Shown piece after piece: positions 24,278-30,216 of a DNA stretch of 32,362 bases. The stretch's first letter is position 1. Each line of letters begins with the position of its first letter. The notes below the pieces were generated by a model, which was not told the origin of the DNA, ran no database searches, and worked only from the letters and a program-made list of their open reading frames with translations. The translations under genes were made by a program, and so were the position numbers. The stretch lies in IMG/VR virus record IMGVR_UViG_3300029798_000021, positions 1 through 32,362 of that record; one strand, given 5' to 3'. Source of the DNA: a virus.

Positions 24278-24916
24278 TTAGTAAAATTGCTTCTCAACCT
24301 GGCTTTTAACGTACAGTTGATGGAAGGTATCCAGTGAGTTGAACCGAAGCAGGTAGTCGATCTGAACGATGGTAAGCCGTGCCATGTCAAAGTATCTTTC
24401 GATGTCGGGATACCTGGCCTTCAGCATTTTCAGTTTAAGTTTGGAAGCTTCGAAAAGCAGGGTCTTGCTGCTTCCCAAGGTATATGCCGAAACAACATTT
24501 CCACCGTTCGACTCGATGTAGGTCTTGAGACCTTTCAATGTCGCGCCTGTGGTAAAGACATCATCGACGAGGATATATTTTCCGGCAGGTACATCACCGG
24601 AGTATTCCGGATCGAAGTACATCCTGTCGATCATCGAATCTCCCGGACGGTTGTTCATCAGAAAAATTGAGCCACAAAGTTCTGAATTGGAATTTTCGAC
24701 GATCCTTGTGGCCAGTGCCAATGGGATCTTGTTGCCTGTTGGTTTTTGCACCGGACAAACAAAACCTGTTAATTGCATGAAGGCATCAAAATCCCTGACC
24801 AGTTCATCGATCAGCAAAAAGGCAGACTCAAGGCTGCCACTGTTGGCGGCTTTGTAATGTTTGTTCCGGAGCATTGTGTTTGTGTTCGACAACCGGTGGA
24901 TAAGGTTAATTTTCAT
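24278..24916 (-). CDS. phosphoribosyltransferase-like protein (212 aa)
   Basis: Residues 114-128 (KYILVDDVFTTGATL) are the PRPP-binding loop of type I phosphoribosyltransferases: two acidic residues followed by T-T-G-A-T, with preceding beta-strand hydrophobics. The N-terminal half includes 'SAFLLIDELVRDFDAFMQLTGFVCPVQKPTGNKIPLALATRIVEN'. The start at 24916 (MKINLIHRLSNT) is chosen over 24988 because the longer frame runs through the 38-bp leader element. Such genes in phages may act in nucleotide salvage or modification. The substrate cannot be judged. It lies in series with the SLOG gene, which also handles nucleotides. Confidence 0.8.
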   Translation of the reverse strand: MKINLIHRLSNTNTMLRNKHYKAANSGSLESAFLLIDELVRDFDAFMQLTGFVCPVQKPTGNKIPLALATRIVENSNSELCGSIFLMNNRPGDSMIDRMYFDPEYSGDVPAGKYILVDDVFTTGATLKGLKTYIESNGGNVVSAYTLGSSKTLLFEASKLKLKMLKARYPDIERYFDMARLTIVQIDYLLRFNSLDTFHQLYVKSQVEKQFY

Positions 24917-24924
24917 GGGGTACA

Positions 24925-25172
24925 CCGCTGCCCTGCGGTTTTGTATTGGCTTCTGGCCCGCCGTTATGATCAAATTTCGGGCGGACACCGTTGAGCCGGG
25001 CGGATTGGGTCAAGGGTGGATGTCACTTTTCGCCCCTTTTCACTTCGGCTTCGCTCAGTGAACGGGGCGAAAAGTGAACCCACACGAAGTGACGGCGGGT
25101 GCTGCAGCCATTGTTTCGATCAGTGGCACCCAAAGTCCCTTGACGTTTCCGACCTGGCGATCAATAACTTTG
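24925..25172 (-). repeat. composite structured leader E5 (38-bp element at 24925-24962)
   Basis: The 38-bp element stands eight nt from the start at 24916. TTGAGCCGGGCGGATTGGG follows, then a perfect 14-bp hairpin TCACTTTTCGCCCC (25023-25036)/GGGGCGAAAAGTGA (25064-25077) with inner TTCACT/AGTGAA and loop TCGGCTTCGCTC. CACGAAGTG, GGGTGC/GCACCC (25097-25102/25126-25131) and GGCGATCAATAACTTTG complete it. Confidence 0.92.
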
Positions 25173-25211
25173 CGCGGAATTTGGGCATGACAGGATCTCT
25201 AACGATATCTG

Positions 25212-25562
25212 TTATGTGAACCTGATGATCCTCAATTGCTTTCCCAGACTATTGGCTTTGTCGATCATGTGCAGGGTGCCAGGCGATTTCCCGTCCCAAA
25301 AAGCGATTACATGGGTGCAGGCTTTTAATATTGTCAGATTTCTTTTCATGCCGGCACTTTTCCCATGCAGGTCCCAATCGGCTTTGTACACCTCGACGGG
25401 AAAGTTCTTCTCCGCAGCATATTTTTCGGCGAGCCTGTCGGTACCCCTTGCACCTCCCGAAACGATCTCAACAGATTTTGAATTGGACAGTATGGAATCA
25501 CATTTTACCTTCAACAGTTCATAATCGGTAAAGCTCCTTGATCCTATAATTGCAACTTTCAT
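25212..25562 (-). CDS. SLOG-family (DUF2493/YspA-like) nucleotide-binding protein (116 aa)
   Basis: It begins MKVAIIGSRSFTDYELL, the Rossmann-like first strand with 'GSR.F.D' of DUF2493. 'EIVSGGARGTDRLAEKYA' (33-50) is the SLOG signature loop (SGGA.G.D), which binds a nucleotide or nucleotide derivative. 'VEVYKADWDLHGKSAGMKRN' follows, as in YspA-like proteins. The protein is complete at the typical length of about 115 residues. SLOG proteins are found in nucleotide-signal sensing or hydrolysis and in anti-phage systems. The role here is not known. The neighbour downstream is the phosphoribosyltransferase-like gene. Confidence 0.88.
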   Translation of the reverse strand: MKVAIIGSRSFTDYELLKVKCDSILSNSKSVEIVSGGARGTDRLAEKYAAEKNFPVEVYKADWDLHGKSAGMKRNLTILKACTHVIAFWDGKSPGTLHMIDKANSLGKQLRIIRFT

Positions 25563-25571
25563 AATGGTTTA

Positions 25572-25764
25572 CCACTGCCCTGTGGGTTTCTATTGGCTCC
25601 TGGCCCGCCGTTAATTTCCGTCAAGCAAGGTTGAGCCGGGCGGATTAGGTCAAGGGTGAATGTCAGAAAATAACCCCCTTCGACTTCGCTCAGGGACCGG
25701 TTATTTTCTGAACAAACACGAAGTGCCTGCCCTTTACTGTTCCGCATGGCGATCAATAACTTTG
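25572..25764 (-). repeat. composite structured leader E6 (38-bp element at 25572-25609), short form
   Basis: The stem reads CCAC-TGCCCT-GTGG, a compensated change on both sides. TTGAGCCGGGCGGATTAGG follows, then a perfect 13-bp hairpin TCAGAAAATAACC (25663-25675)/GGTTATTTTCTGA (25699-25711) with loop TTCGACTTCGCTCAGG. CACGAAGTG leads straight to CCTTTACTGTTCCG and GGCGATCAATAACTTTG, and the second hairpin is missing. Confidence 0.9.
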
Positions 25765-25771
25765 ACGGCAA

Positions 25772-25843
25772 TTAGCTGGGGGATTTTTTCTCCAGATCCT
25801 TCCATTTTCCGGATGTGGCTTTCTGTTCCTTATCTTGCGACAT
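25772..25843 (-). CDS. possible 23-aa microprotein
   Basis: An ATG at 25841-25843 opens MSQDKEQKATSGKWKDLEKK and stops at 25772. It starts right after the terminator of the 58-aa gene, and its end abuts the outer end of composite leader E6. The composition is charged and plausible, but the frame is short and no comparison is available. It could equally be chance or a gene remnant. Confidence 0.25.
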   Translation of the reverse strand: MSQDKEQKATSGKWKDLEKKSPS

Positions 25844-25873
25844 AAAAAAAAGCCCACTTTCGGGGCTTTTCCT
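25844..25873 (-). terminator. terminator of the 58-aa gene
   Basis: On the minus strand AAAAGCCCCGAAAGTGGGCTTTTTTTT forms the same hairpin as at 10319-10346, three nt after the stop at 25876. Confidence 0.88.
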
Positions 25874-25875
25874 GA

Positions 25876-26052
25876 TCAACAAGTTGCAGGTTCCTTGTCG
25901 ATATTGATAAGTTCCCAGGAGGCATATTCTTCATTTTCTTCTTCCCATGCTTTAAGGCTGGCAGAATCCGTATTTGGGGCCAATCTGAACTGGAAATTTG
26001 TTGAAGGGTTTTCTACACTGTAATTTGCGGAAGTTTCATTAGCTGTTTTCAT
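25876..26052 (-). CDS. 58-aa acidic protein, paralog of the 53-aa gene at 10366
   Basis: It starts at 26052 (MKTANETSANYSVENPSTNF) and aligns with the 53-aa protein over its full length. The last shared residues are KAWEEENEEYASWELIN(I/F)DK. The TAA stop of the other copy is GAA here, so five residues (EPATC) are added before a TGA. It has the same M-type leader and the same terminator hairpin. The differences are mostly substitutions that keep the frame, as expected if both copies make protein. Function unknown. Confidence 0.75.
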   Translation of the reverse strand: MKTANETSANYSVENPSTNFQFRLAPNTDSASLKAWEEENEEYASWELINIDKEPATC

Positions 26053-26340
26053 GGCACAAAAATTTTAGTTAAAAATTATATGCAGGTTACAAGTGCGTCG
26101 CGGAGGGGAAGTCAAGGAGGAACTGGAATACCGGAAAGCAGTGAGGATATGCCGGGAAAATCCTTGAATGAGGGGACCGTTACCCGGAACGATACACAAC
26201 CTTTGCAGAGAATTTCAACGGAATTTTGCCTTGGGAATAGCAAACGGATGCCCAATTACAGAGAAAACCTAAAAACTGGTTTCATATATTGGCGCCTAAA
26301 TTCTGCCGGCCAAACCATAAGGAAGAAAAATGATCTGCCG
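26053..26340 (-). repeat. M-type leader, copy 3, with extended similarity to copy 1
   Basis: It shares the core blocks with copies 1, 2 and 4. With copy 1 alone it also shares the outer part (AATTTCAACGGAATTTTGCC, CCTAAATTCTGCCGG, AGGAAGAAAAATGA). Confidence 0.85.
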
Positions 26341-26420
26341 CCGGACTTAAACAATTGTCAAACCTGCTGCCTATCGGGAAAAGACCGAAGGGGCCAAACC
26401 AATTGGGAGCTGCATTTTAT

Positions 26421-26525
26421 TTGGGGTTAACTAAAAGTGGCTTTGGCCATCTTTTGATATAACGTCGCCTATCCAAGAGTAATCCTGGGGGACGTTGGTA
26501 CTTTCTTCCTGTGTTCCTGTTTGTG
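26421..26525. repeat. single decayed unit of the 103-bp repeat
   Basis: AAAAGTGGCTTTGGCCATCTTTTG, ATATAACGTCGCCTATCCAA and CTGGGGGACGTTGGTAC follow the order of a full unit with several substitutions. It lies upstream of M-leader copy 3, as array 2 lies upstream of copy 1. Confidence 0.8.
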
Positions 26526-26566
26526 GATCCTAAGGAGGTTGGGTGGGGTGCCAATGTTGCGACCAT

Positions 26567-26594
26567 AAAAAAAGCCCCTGTTGTGGGGCCTTTC
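26567..26594 (-). terminator. terminator of the 102-aa gene
   Basis: On the minus strand AAAGGCCCCACAACAGGGGCTTTTTTT forms a GCCCC/GGGGC stem with a T tract, 19 nt after the stop. Confidence 0.9.
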
Positions 26595-26612
26595 TTGCTT
26601 TGCAGGCAACTT

Positions 26613-26921
26613 TTACATTGTGCTTTTGGCTTTTTCTTTTTGGGAGGGTTTGCCGGTTCGTGCGGCAGGTGCTTTGTCCTTGCCCTTTTTTGGGGCTTCG
26701 TCTTCGGCTTCCTCCTCTGTTTGCACATAAACGGTATAGTCGCGTCCAAAATTGTCGGGTTTTTTCATTTTTGCAACCTCGAAGGTGACATACTCCTCTA
26801 CTCCATCTTTGTAACAGTAGGCAAAATTTTGAAGGTCCTCCAGTTTGCAGGTAATTTTAACGATGTCCAGGGTGGCAACTTTCTTACCTTTTCCAATGTA
26901 ATTTTTTTTGTACGTTTTCAT
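26613..26921 (-). CDS. paralog of the 106-aa protein, without the SSB-like tip (102 aa)
   Basis: It starts at 26921 with MKTYKKNYIGKGKKVATLDI. A longer in-frame reading from 27092 runs through the M-type leader and is rejected. It aligns gap-free with the 21773-22093 protein through 'VTFEVAKMK.PDNFGR.YTVYV.TEEE'. The C-terminal tail is Lys/Pro/Ala-rich (APKKGKDKAPAARTGKPSQK) and ends KSTM, not DELPF. The leader is M-type copy 4. Two divergent paralogs under the same leader suggest a past duplication of gene plus leader. Confidence 0.75.
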   Translation of the reverse strand: MKTYKKNYIGKGKKVATLDIVKITCKLEDLQNFAYCYKDGVEEYVTFEVAKMKKPDNFGRDYTVYVQTEEEAEDEAPKKGKDKAPAARTGKPSQKEKAKSTM

Positions 26922-27085
26922 GACAGTAAATTTTAGTTTAAAAATTATATGCAGGTTACAAGTGTGTCGTGGAGGGGCAGTCAAGGAGGAATTGGAATAC
27001 CGGAACGCAGTGAGGATATGCCGAGAAAATCCTTGAATGAGGGGACCGATACCAGGAACGATACACAACCTTTGCGTAGAATTTA
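26922..27085 (-). repeat. M-type leader, copy 4
   Basis: TTACAAGTGTG, GGAGGGGCAGTCAAGGAGGA, ATACCGGAACGCAGTGAGGA and ACACAACCTTTGC on the plus strand. Similarity ends near 27085. Confidence 0.85.
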
Positions 27086-27440
27086 ACAACAAAATTCTGT
27101 CGCCAAAAACAAATCAAAAACAACCATTGGCTAAAGGTAATTTGCCAAATTGGTACACCGGAATACCAAAAACGTGGGGAACGCAAATTGCCACATTTAC
27201 AGATGGTGCCGGGAGGGTGTTGCCAGGTTCAAAAAATACGCCCTTTTCAATTCTGGCATACCAATATTTATGCGACCACAAACGGGGATGCCAAGCCACA
27301 AAGCAATGCTCAAAGCCATGCCAAAAAAAACCAAGCCACTTGCCCCAAAACAGCCAAAGGCACAAATGTTGCCGCAAAAGCGGGACGGACAACAACGGGG
27401 CAGCTGTATCCAGGAGCAAGTGTTTCATTGGGGAACGAGC
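27086..27440. other. 355-bp stretch without a clear gene
   Basis: Open frames exist on both strands, but they are rich in Lys/Pro/Gln or Cys/Phe and do not look like folded proteins. It is C/A-rich on the plus strand. No shared repeat was seen. Confidence 0.4.
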
Positions 27441-27468
27441 AAAAAAGGGGTTTTTCTCCCCTTTTTTT
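27441..27468 (-). terminator. terminator of the 97-aa gene
   Basis: GGGG and CCCC around TTTTTCT are flanked by an A run and a T run. It lies four nt after the stop at 27473 on the minus strand. Confidence 0.88.
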
Positions 27469-27472
27469 GTTG

Positions 27473-27766
27473 TCATTTCATTTTTGAGGCTCTCCTGGCA
27501 ACCGGGAACCGTTTTATATTTTCGTAACGGTCGGTTATCTTGGCCAGGTTGTTGTAACGGTCGGAATTGAAATTGTTCAGCAGCCATATCGTTTCGGCCA
27601 CAAGGGCAATGTTCATCGCGTAGTTATCGATGGTCTTGTAATAAGTACTGTCCCGGACTTTTGTGGTAAAGGTATAGTCGTTCATCTTCCGGATCAGGCC
27701 GATGCGAAGGGACTCGAACCTCCTTTGGGATTGGGACATACTATCGAGGAACTGGTGTTCTGTCAT
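27473..27766 (-). CDS. unknown small helical protein (97 aa)
   Basis: It starts at 27766 (MTEHQFLDSMSQSQRRFESL). The frame stays open to 27925, but that part translates the 38-bp leader and the end of the preceding gene in another frame. The protein is helical with 'YYKTIDNYAMNIALVAETIWLLNNFNSDRYNNLAKITDRYENI', and no membrane segment is obvious. Its ATG overlaps the stop of the preceding gene (ATGA), so it is translationally coupled while also carrying the leader nine nt upstream. No family was recognised. Confidence 0.7.
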   Translation of the reverse strand: MTEHQFLDSMSQSQRRFESLRIGLIRKMNDYTFTTKVRDSTYYKTIDNYAMNIALVAETIWLLNNFNSDRYNNLAKITDRYENIKRFPVARRASKMK

Positions 27767-27996
27767 TGGTTTTTGCCGCTGCGCTGCGGACTTGTTGTGG
27801 CACCTGGCACGCCGGGTTTGGTTTTGTTGTCCAGTATCTTGTCCCACAACCGGTTCATCTTTTGCTTTTCTGTCCTGGATGCCTTGAAACCAAAAAAGGC
27901 CTTGCCAAACAGCGACCAGCCACAAATGGCCAATTCATAAATTTCATCGTTTGTCTTTCCGTGGAGTTTTAAAGCGGTAATTTTCTTGTTGTTCAT
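27763..27996 (-). CDS. unknown small protein (77 aa) with leader-encoded C-terminus
   Basis: It starts at 27996 with MNNKKITALKLHGKTNDEIYELAICGW, where the HGKTNDEIYELA part resembles a helix-turn-helix-like region. 'LFGKAFFGFKASRTEKQKMNRLWDKILDN' follows. The last ~20 residues (TKPGVPGATTSPQRSGKNQ) are translated from the next gene's 38-bp leader. They are in a different frame from the comparable extension of the 126-aa protein, so the peptide itself is not conserved. The stop overlaps the next start by four bases. It has its own 38-bp leader eight nt upstream. Confidence 0.7.
   Translation of the reverse strand: MNNKKITALKLHGKTNDEIYELAICGWSLFGKAFFGFKASRTEKQKMNRLWDKILDNKTKPGVPGATTSPQRSGKNQ
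27776..27813 (-). promoter_or_regulatory. short 38-bp leader for the 97-aa gene
   Basis: CCGC-TGCGCT-GCGG, then GACTTGTTGTGGCACCTGG and CACGCC on the plus strand, nine nt from the start at 27766. It lies wholly inside the upstream coding region. Confidence 0.85.
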
Positions 27997-28004
27997 TTTG
28001 AATG

Positions 28005-28042
28005 CCGCTGCCCTGCGGACTTGTTGTGGCACCTGGCACGCC
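28005..28042 (-). promoter_or_regulatory. short 38-bp leader for the 77-aa gene
   Basis: CCGC-TGCCCT-GCGG, then GACTTGTTGTGGCACCTGG and CACGCC on the plus strand, eight nt from the start at 27996. It lies in the 63-bp gap after the RadC-like gene. Confidence 0.85.
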
Positions 28043-28059
28043 GGATTTGGTTTTGTTGT

Positions 28060-28503
28060 TTAAAGTTGGCCGTCGTCCGCCATCGAGTGGAAACCGTCGG
28101 TTGTGAGGATGATGTGGTCCACCAAGGCGATGTTCAGGATCTTTCCGGCATCTTTGACCTCACGGGTTATTTTCTTATCTGTTTCACTTGGCTCAAGATT
28201 CCCAGATGGATGGTTGTGGGCAATTATTATTGCGCTGGCATTTGCTTTGAGCGCAACCTGATAGATGACCCTCAGGTCGATAATTGTGCCTGTGATGCCG
28301 CCTTTGGATACCTGGTGGTAACCGAGGATCTGGTTTTGTCGGTTGAGCATTATCATGTACATAAATTCGATGTGGTCGTAAGACGGCCAAAATTCTCGTA
28401 ACGCACTGGCAACGGACTGCGATCCAACAACCTTGAACCGGTCAACGGATTTTACAGGGTTCGAATAGGTAATCTGGACTTCTGCAAGGAATTCTGGAAT
28501 CAT
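28060..28503 (-). CDS. RadC/JAB-domain protein (147 aa)
   Basis: Residues 96-101 are HNHPSG, followed by SETD at 106-109. Together they form the JAMM/JAB zinc motif (H-x-H-P-x7-S-x2-D) of RadC-type proteins. The part before it ('FMYMIMLNRQNQILGYHQVSKGGITGTIIDLRVIYQVALKANASAIIIAH') is also typical. The N-terminal helix-hairpin part of chromosomal RadC is absent, as in the short RadC proteins often found in mobile elements. The exact function is unresolved (DNA processing or anti-defence have been proposed). It is the first gene of the leftward small-gene series and carries a full composite leader. Confidence 0.9.
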   Translation of the reverse strand: MIPEFLAEVQITYSNPVKSVDRFKVVGSQSVASALREFWPSYDHIEFMYMIMLNRQNQILGYHQVSKGGITGTIIDLRVIYQVALKANASAIIIAHNHPSGNLEPSETDKKITREVKDAGKILNIALVDHIILTTDGFHSMADDGQL

Positions 28504-28512
28504 GGTTTTTCA

Positions 28513-28790
28513 CCGCTGCCCTGCGGGTTTGTGTTGGCATCTGGCTCGCCGTTAAACTTAAATTTCGGGCAAACCAGAATTGAGCCGGGCGGATCAGGTC
28601 AAGGGAGAATGTCAGTTTTCGCCCCTTTTCACTTCGGCTCCGCTCAGTGAACGGGGCTAAAAGTGAACAAACACGAAGTGCCGGGAAGGGGCAATATTGT
28701 TGGGGATTTGGTGATGTGAGCCTGGACGGCCCTTTACCGTTCCGCCCCGGCGATCAATAACTTTGCGCGGAATTTGAGTGTAATAGTTTA
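28513..28790 (-). repeat. composite structured leader E9 (38-bp element at 28513-28550)
   Basis: The 38-bp element stands nine nt from the start. Next comes a block shared almost exactly with E1 (TTAAACTTAAATTTCGGGCA, then TTGAGCCGGGCGGAT). A hairpin with arms 28612-28625/28653-28666 (12 of 14 pairs) follows, with inner TTCACT/AGTGAA and loop TCGGCTCCGCTC. CACGAAGTG and GGCGATCAATAACTTTG (to 28765) complete it. The second hairpin is poorly kept. GCGCGGAATTTGAGT beyond the box is also shared with E1. Confidence 0.88.
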
Positions 28791-28900
28791 CTTCTCAGAC
28801 CAGGAATAACACAAGAAATACTTCCGATGGGTAATGGGTGCGTTTATCTTATCCTTAAGCAATATAAAATCAAAAGAATTCTGAAAATAATTTAAATAAG

Positions 28901-28971
28901 TTAGGTAAATTTACCTAATATTGTTTTTAAATACAAATTATTGCCTATATTTGCAAGGTAAATTTACTTAA
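28901..28971. promoter_or_regulatory. two operator-like palindromes flanking a promoter
   Basis: TTAGGTAAATTTACCTAA (28901-28918) is a perfect 18-bp palindrome. A second copy, AGGTAAATTTACTTAATATT, begins at 28956. The GGTAAATTTAC cores lie 53 bp apart, about five helical turns. Between them is TATATTTG (28946-28953), a TAnnTTTG box, with TTG at 28921. This is a layout for autorepression by the HTH protein that follows. Confidence 0.7.
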
Positions 28972-28985
28972 TATTTCAATTTAAA

Positions 28986-30206
28986 ATGAGCGATAAAATT
29001 TTTAATGTATTTCTTCAATCACTCATTAAGCCCATAAATGAGACAGATAGTAATATCGAAGAGGTATCACTAAAGATACTTTTCGAGAAACGAATGAAAG
29101 AGCTTGGTTTGTCTCAAAACCAAGTTGAAAAATTGCTTAATATTGAAAAAAAATCACTAAATGGTATTTTAGACAGAACAGCAAAAAGGGTTGACGTAGT
29201 CAATATTTTGAAACTTGGCAATTTTCTTAATCTACCACCAGAGAAATTTTTGGATATTTATATTCTTGAAATGCCTTCCGAATCAATTGGAGATTTGGAA
29301 CAGGCTCGAAAGTCAAATTTTATCATTAGTCGATTCGATCTGAGCGGACTTCACAAAGCAAAATTTCTTAACTCAAAGAGTGATTTGGATTATATTGTAC
29401 ATCGAATTAATAAATTTTTCGGTATTAACAATATATTTGAATACGATCAGAATAATATATTTTCTGCATTTAGTCGTACAAAAAAAGGATCAAGTAATTT
29501 AATGCGTGATTTTTGGGTCAAATCTGCATATGTTCAATTTGTTGGTATCAAGAATCTTAATCCTTACGATCGGAATGCCTTAGTTGAATTGATGCCAAAG
29601 ATTCGACCATATACTATGAACGTAGAAAGGGGATTACTTACTGTTGCACAGGCATTGTATTGTGTTGGCCTTACTGTTATTTTTCAACCAAATTTGCCAA
29701 ATGTTCAAGTAAGAGGTGCTACTTTTTTAGTAGATGAAAAACCTTGTATTGTATTAACTGATTTTAATAAGAGTTATCCAACAATATGGTTCGCATTAAT
29801 GCACGAAATACACCATGTATTGTATGATATGGATACAATAAAAAGTTATTCCTACCACATAACTGGTGAGCCAGACTTAATATTGATAAATGAAGATAAA
29901 GCCAACGATTTTGCACGAGAATATTTATTTTCAGCAGAACGCAGTAAATATATTTCATCTTTTATTAATAATGAACTGATTGTTAAGGAGTACGCTAAGC
30001 AATCTCAAGTTCATCCAAGTTTTATCTATAACTTTTACAATTTCGACAAGTATCTTCAAGGCGATAATTATGCTTGGAGTATGTACAAATCATATTTTCC
30101 CGATATTAAATTGGCAATCAGCCGTCTAAATACGAACCCATGGGATAAGGAAAAAATTGAAGAGAGTATTATGCATTTAAAAGAAACTGTGTTTAATTTC
30201 ATTTAA
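28986..30206 (+). CDS. HTH (XRE) - ImmA/IrrE metallopeptidase-type protein (406 aa)
   Basis: Residues about 30-90 form an XRE-type helix-turn-helix (ILFEKRMKELGLSQNQVEKL, then LNGILDRTAKRVDVVNILKLGNFLNL). The C-terminal part (about 210-330) is an ImmA/IrrE-like zinc peptidase domain with HEIHH at 273-277 and a downstream helix containing EDKANDFAREYL. Proteins of this layout serve as repressors or antitoxins, and ImmA-type members cleave a repressor. Palindromic operators at its promoter suggest self-regulation. The gene is AT-rich compared with the phage genes. It is followed after 10 nt by a small gene, so the two probably form a unit such as a toxin-antitoxin or regulatory pair. Confidence 0.88.
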   Translation: MSDKIFNVFLQSLIKPINETDSNIEEVSLKILFEKRMKELGLSQNQVEKLLNIEKKSLNGILDRTAKRVDVVNILKLGNFLNLPPEKFLDIYILEMPSESIGDLEQARKSNFIISRFDLSGLHKAKFLNSKSDLDYIVHRINKFFGINNIFEYDQNNIFSAFSRTKKGSSNLMRDFWVKSAYVQFVGIKNLNPYDRNALVELMPKIRPYTMNVERGLLTVAQALYCVGLTVIFQPNLPNVQVRGATFLVDEKPCIVLTDFNKSYPTIWFALMHEIHHVLYDMDTIKSYSYHITGEPDLILINEDKANDFAREYLFSAERSKYISSFINNELIVKEYAKQSQVHPSFIYNFYNFDKYLQGDNYAWSMYKSYFPDIKLAISRLNTNPWDKEKIEESIMHLKETVFNFI

Positions 30207-30216
30207 TTAATAGAAT

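Noticed and set aside
24917-24988. Upstream start for the phosphoribosyltransferase-like gene
   Set aside because: The extra 24 residues translate the 38-bp leader and have no counterpart in the family. The same reasoning removes the extensions at 27767-27925 and 26922-27092.
27037-27587. Overlapping open frames of 125-177 aa on both strands
   Set aside because: Composition is biased (Lys/Pro/Gln or Cys/Phe), there are no recognisable motifs, and they run through the M-type leader and a terminator.
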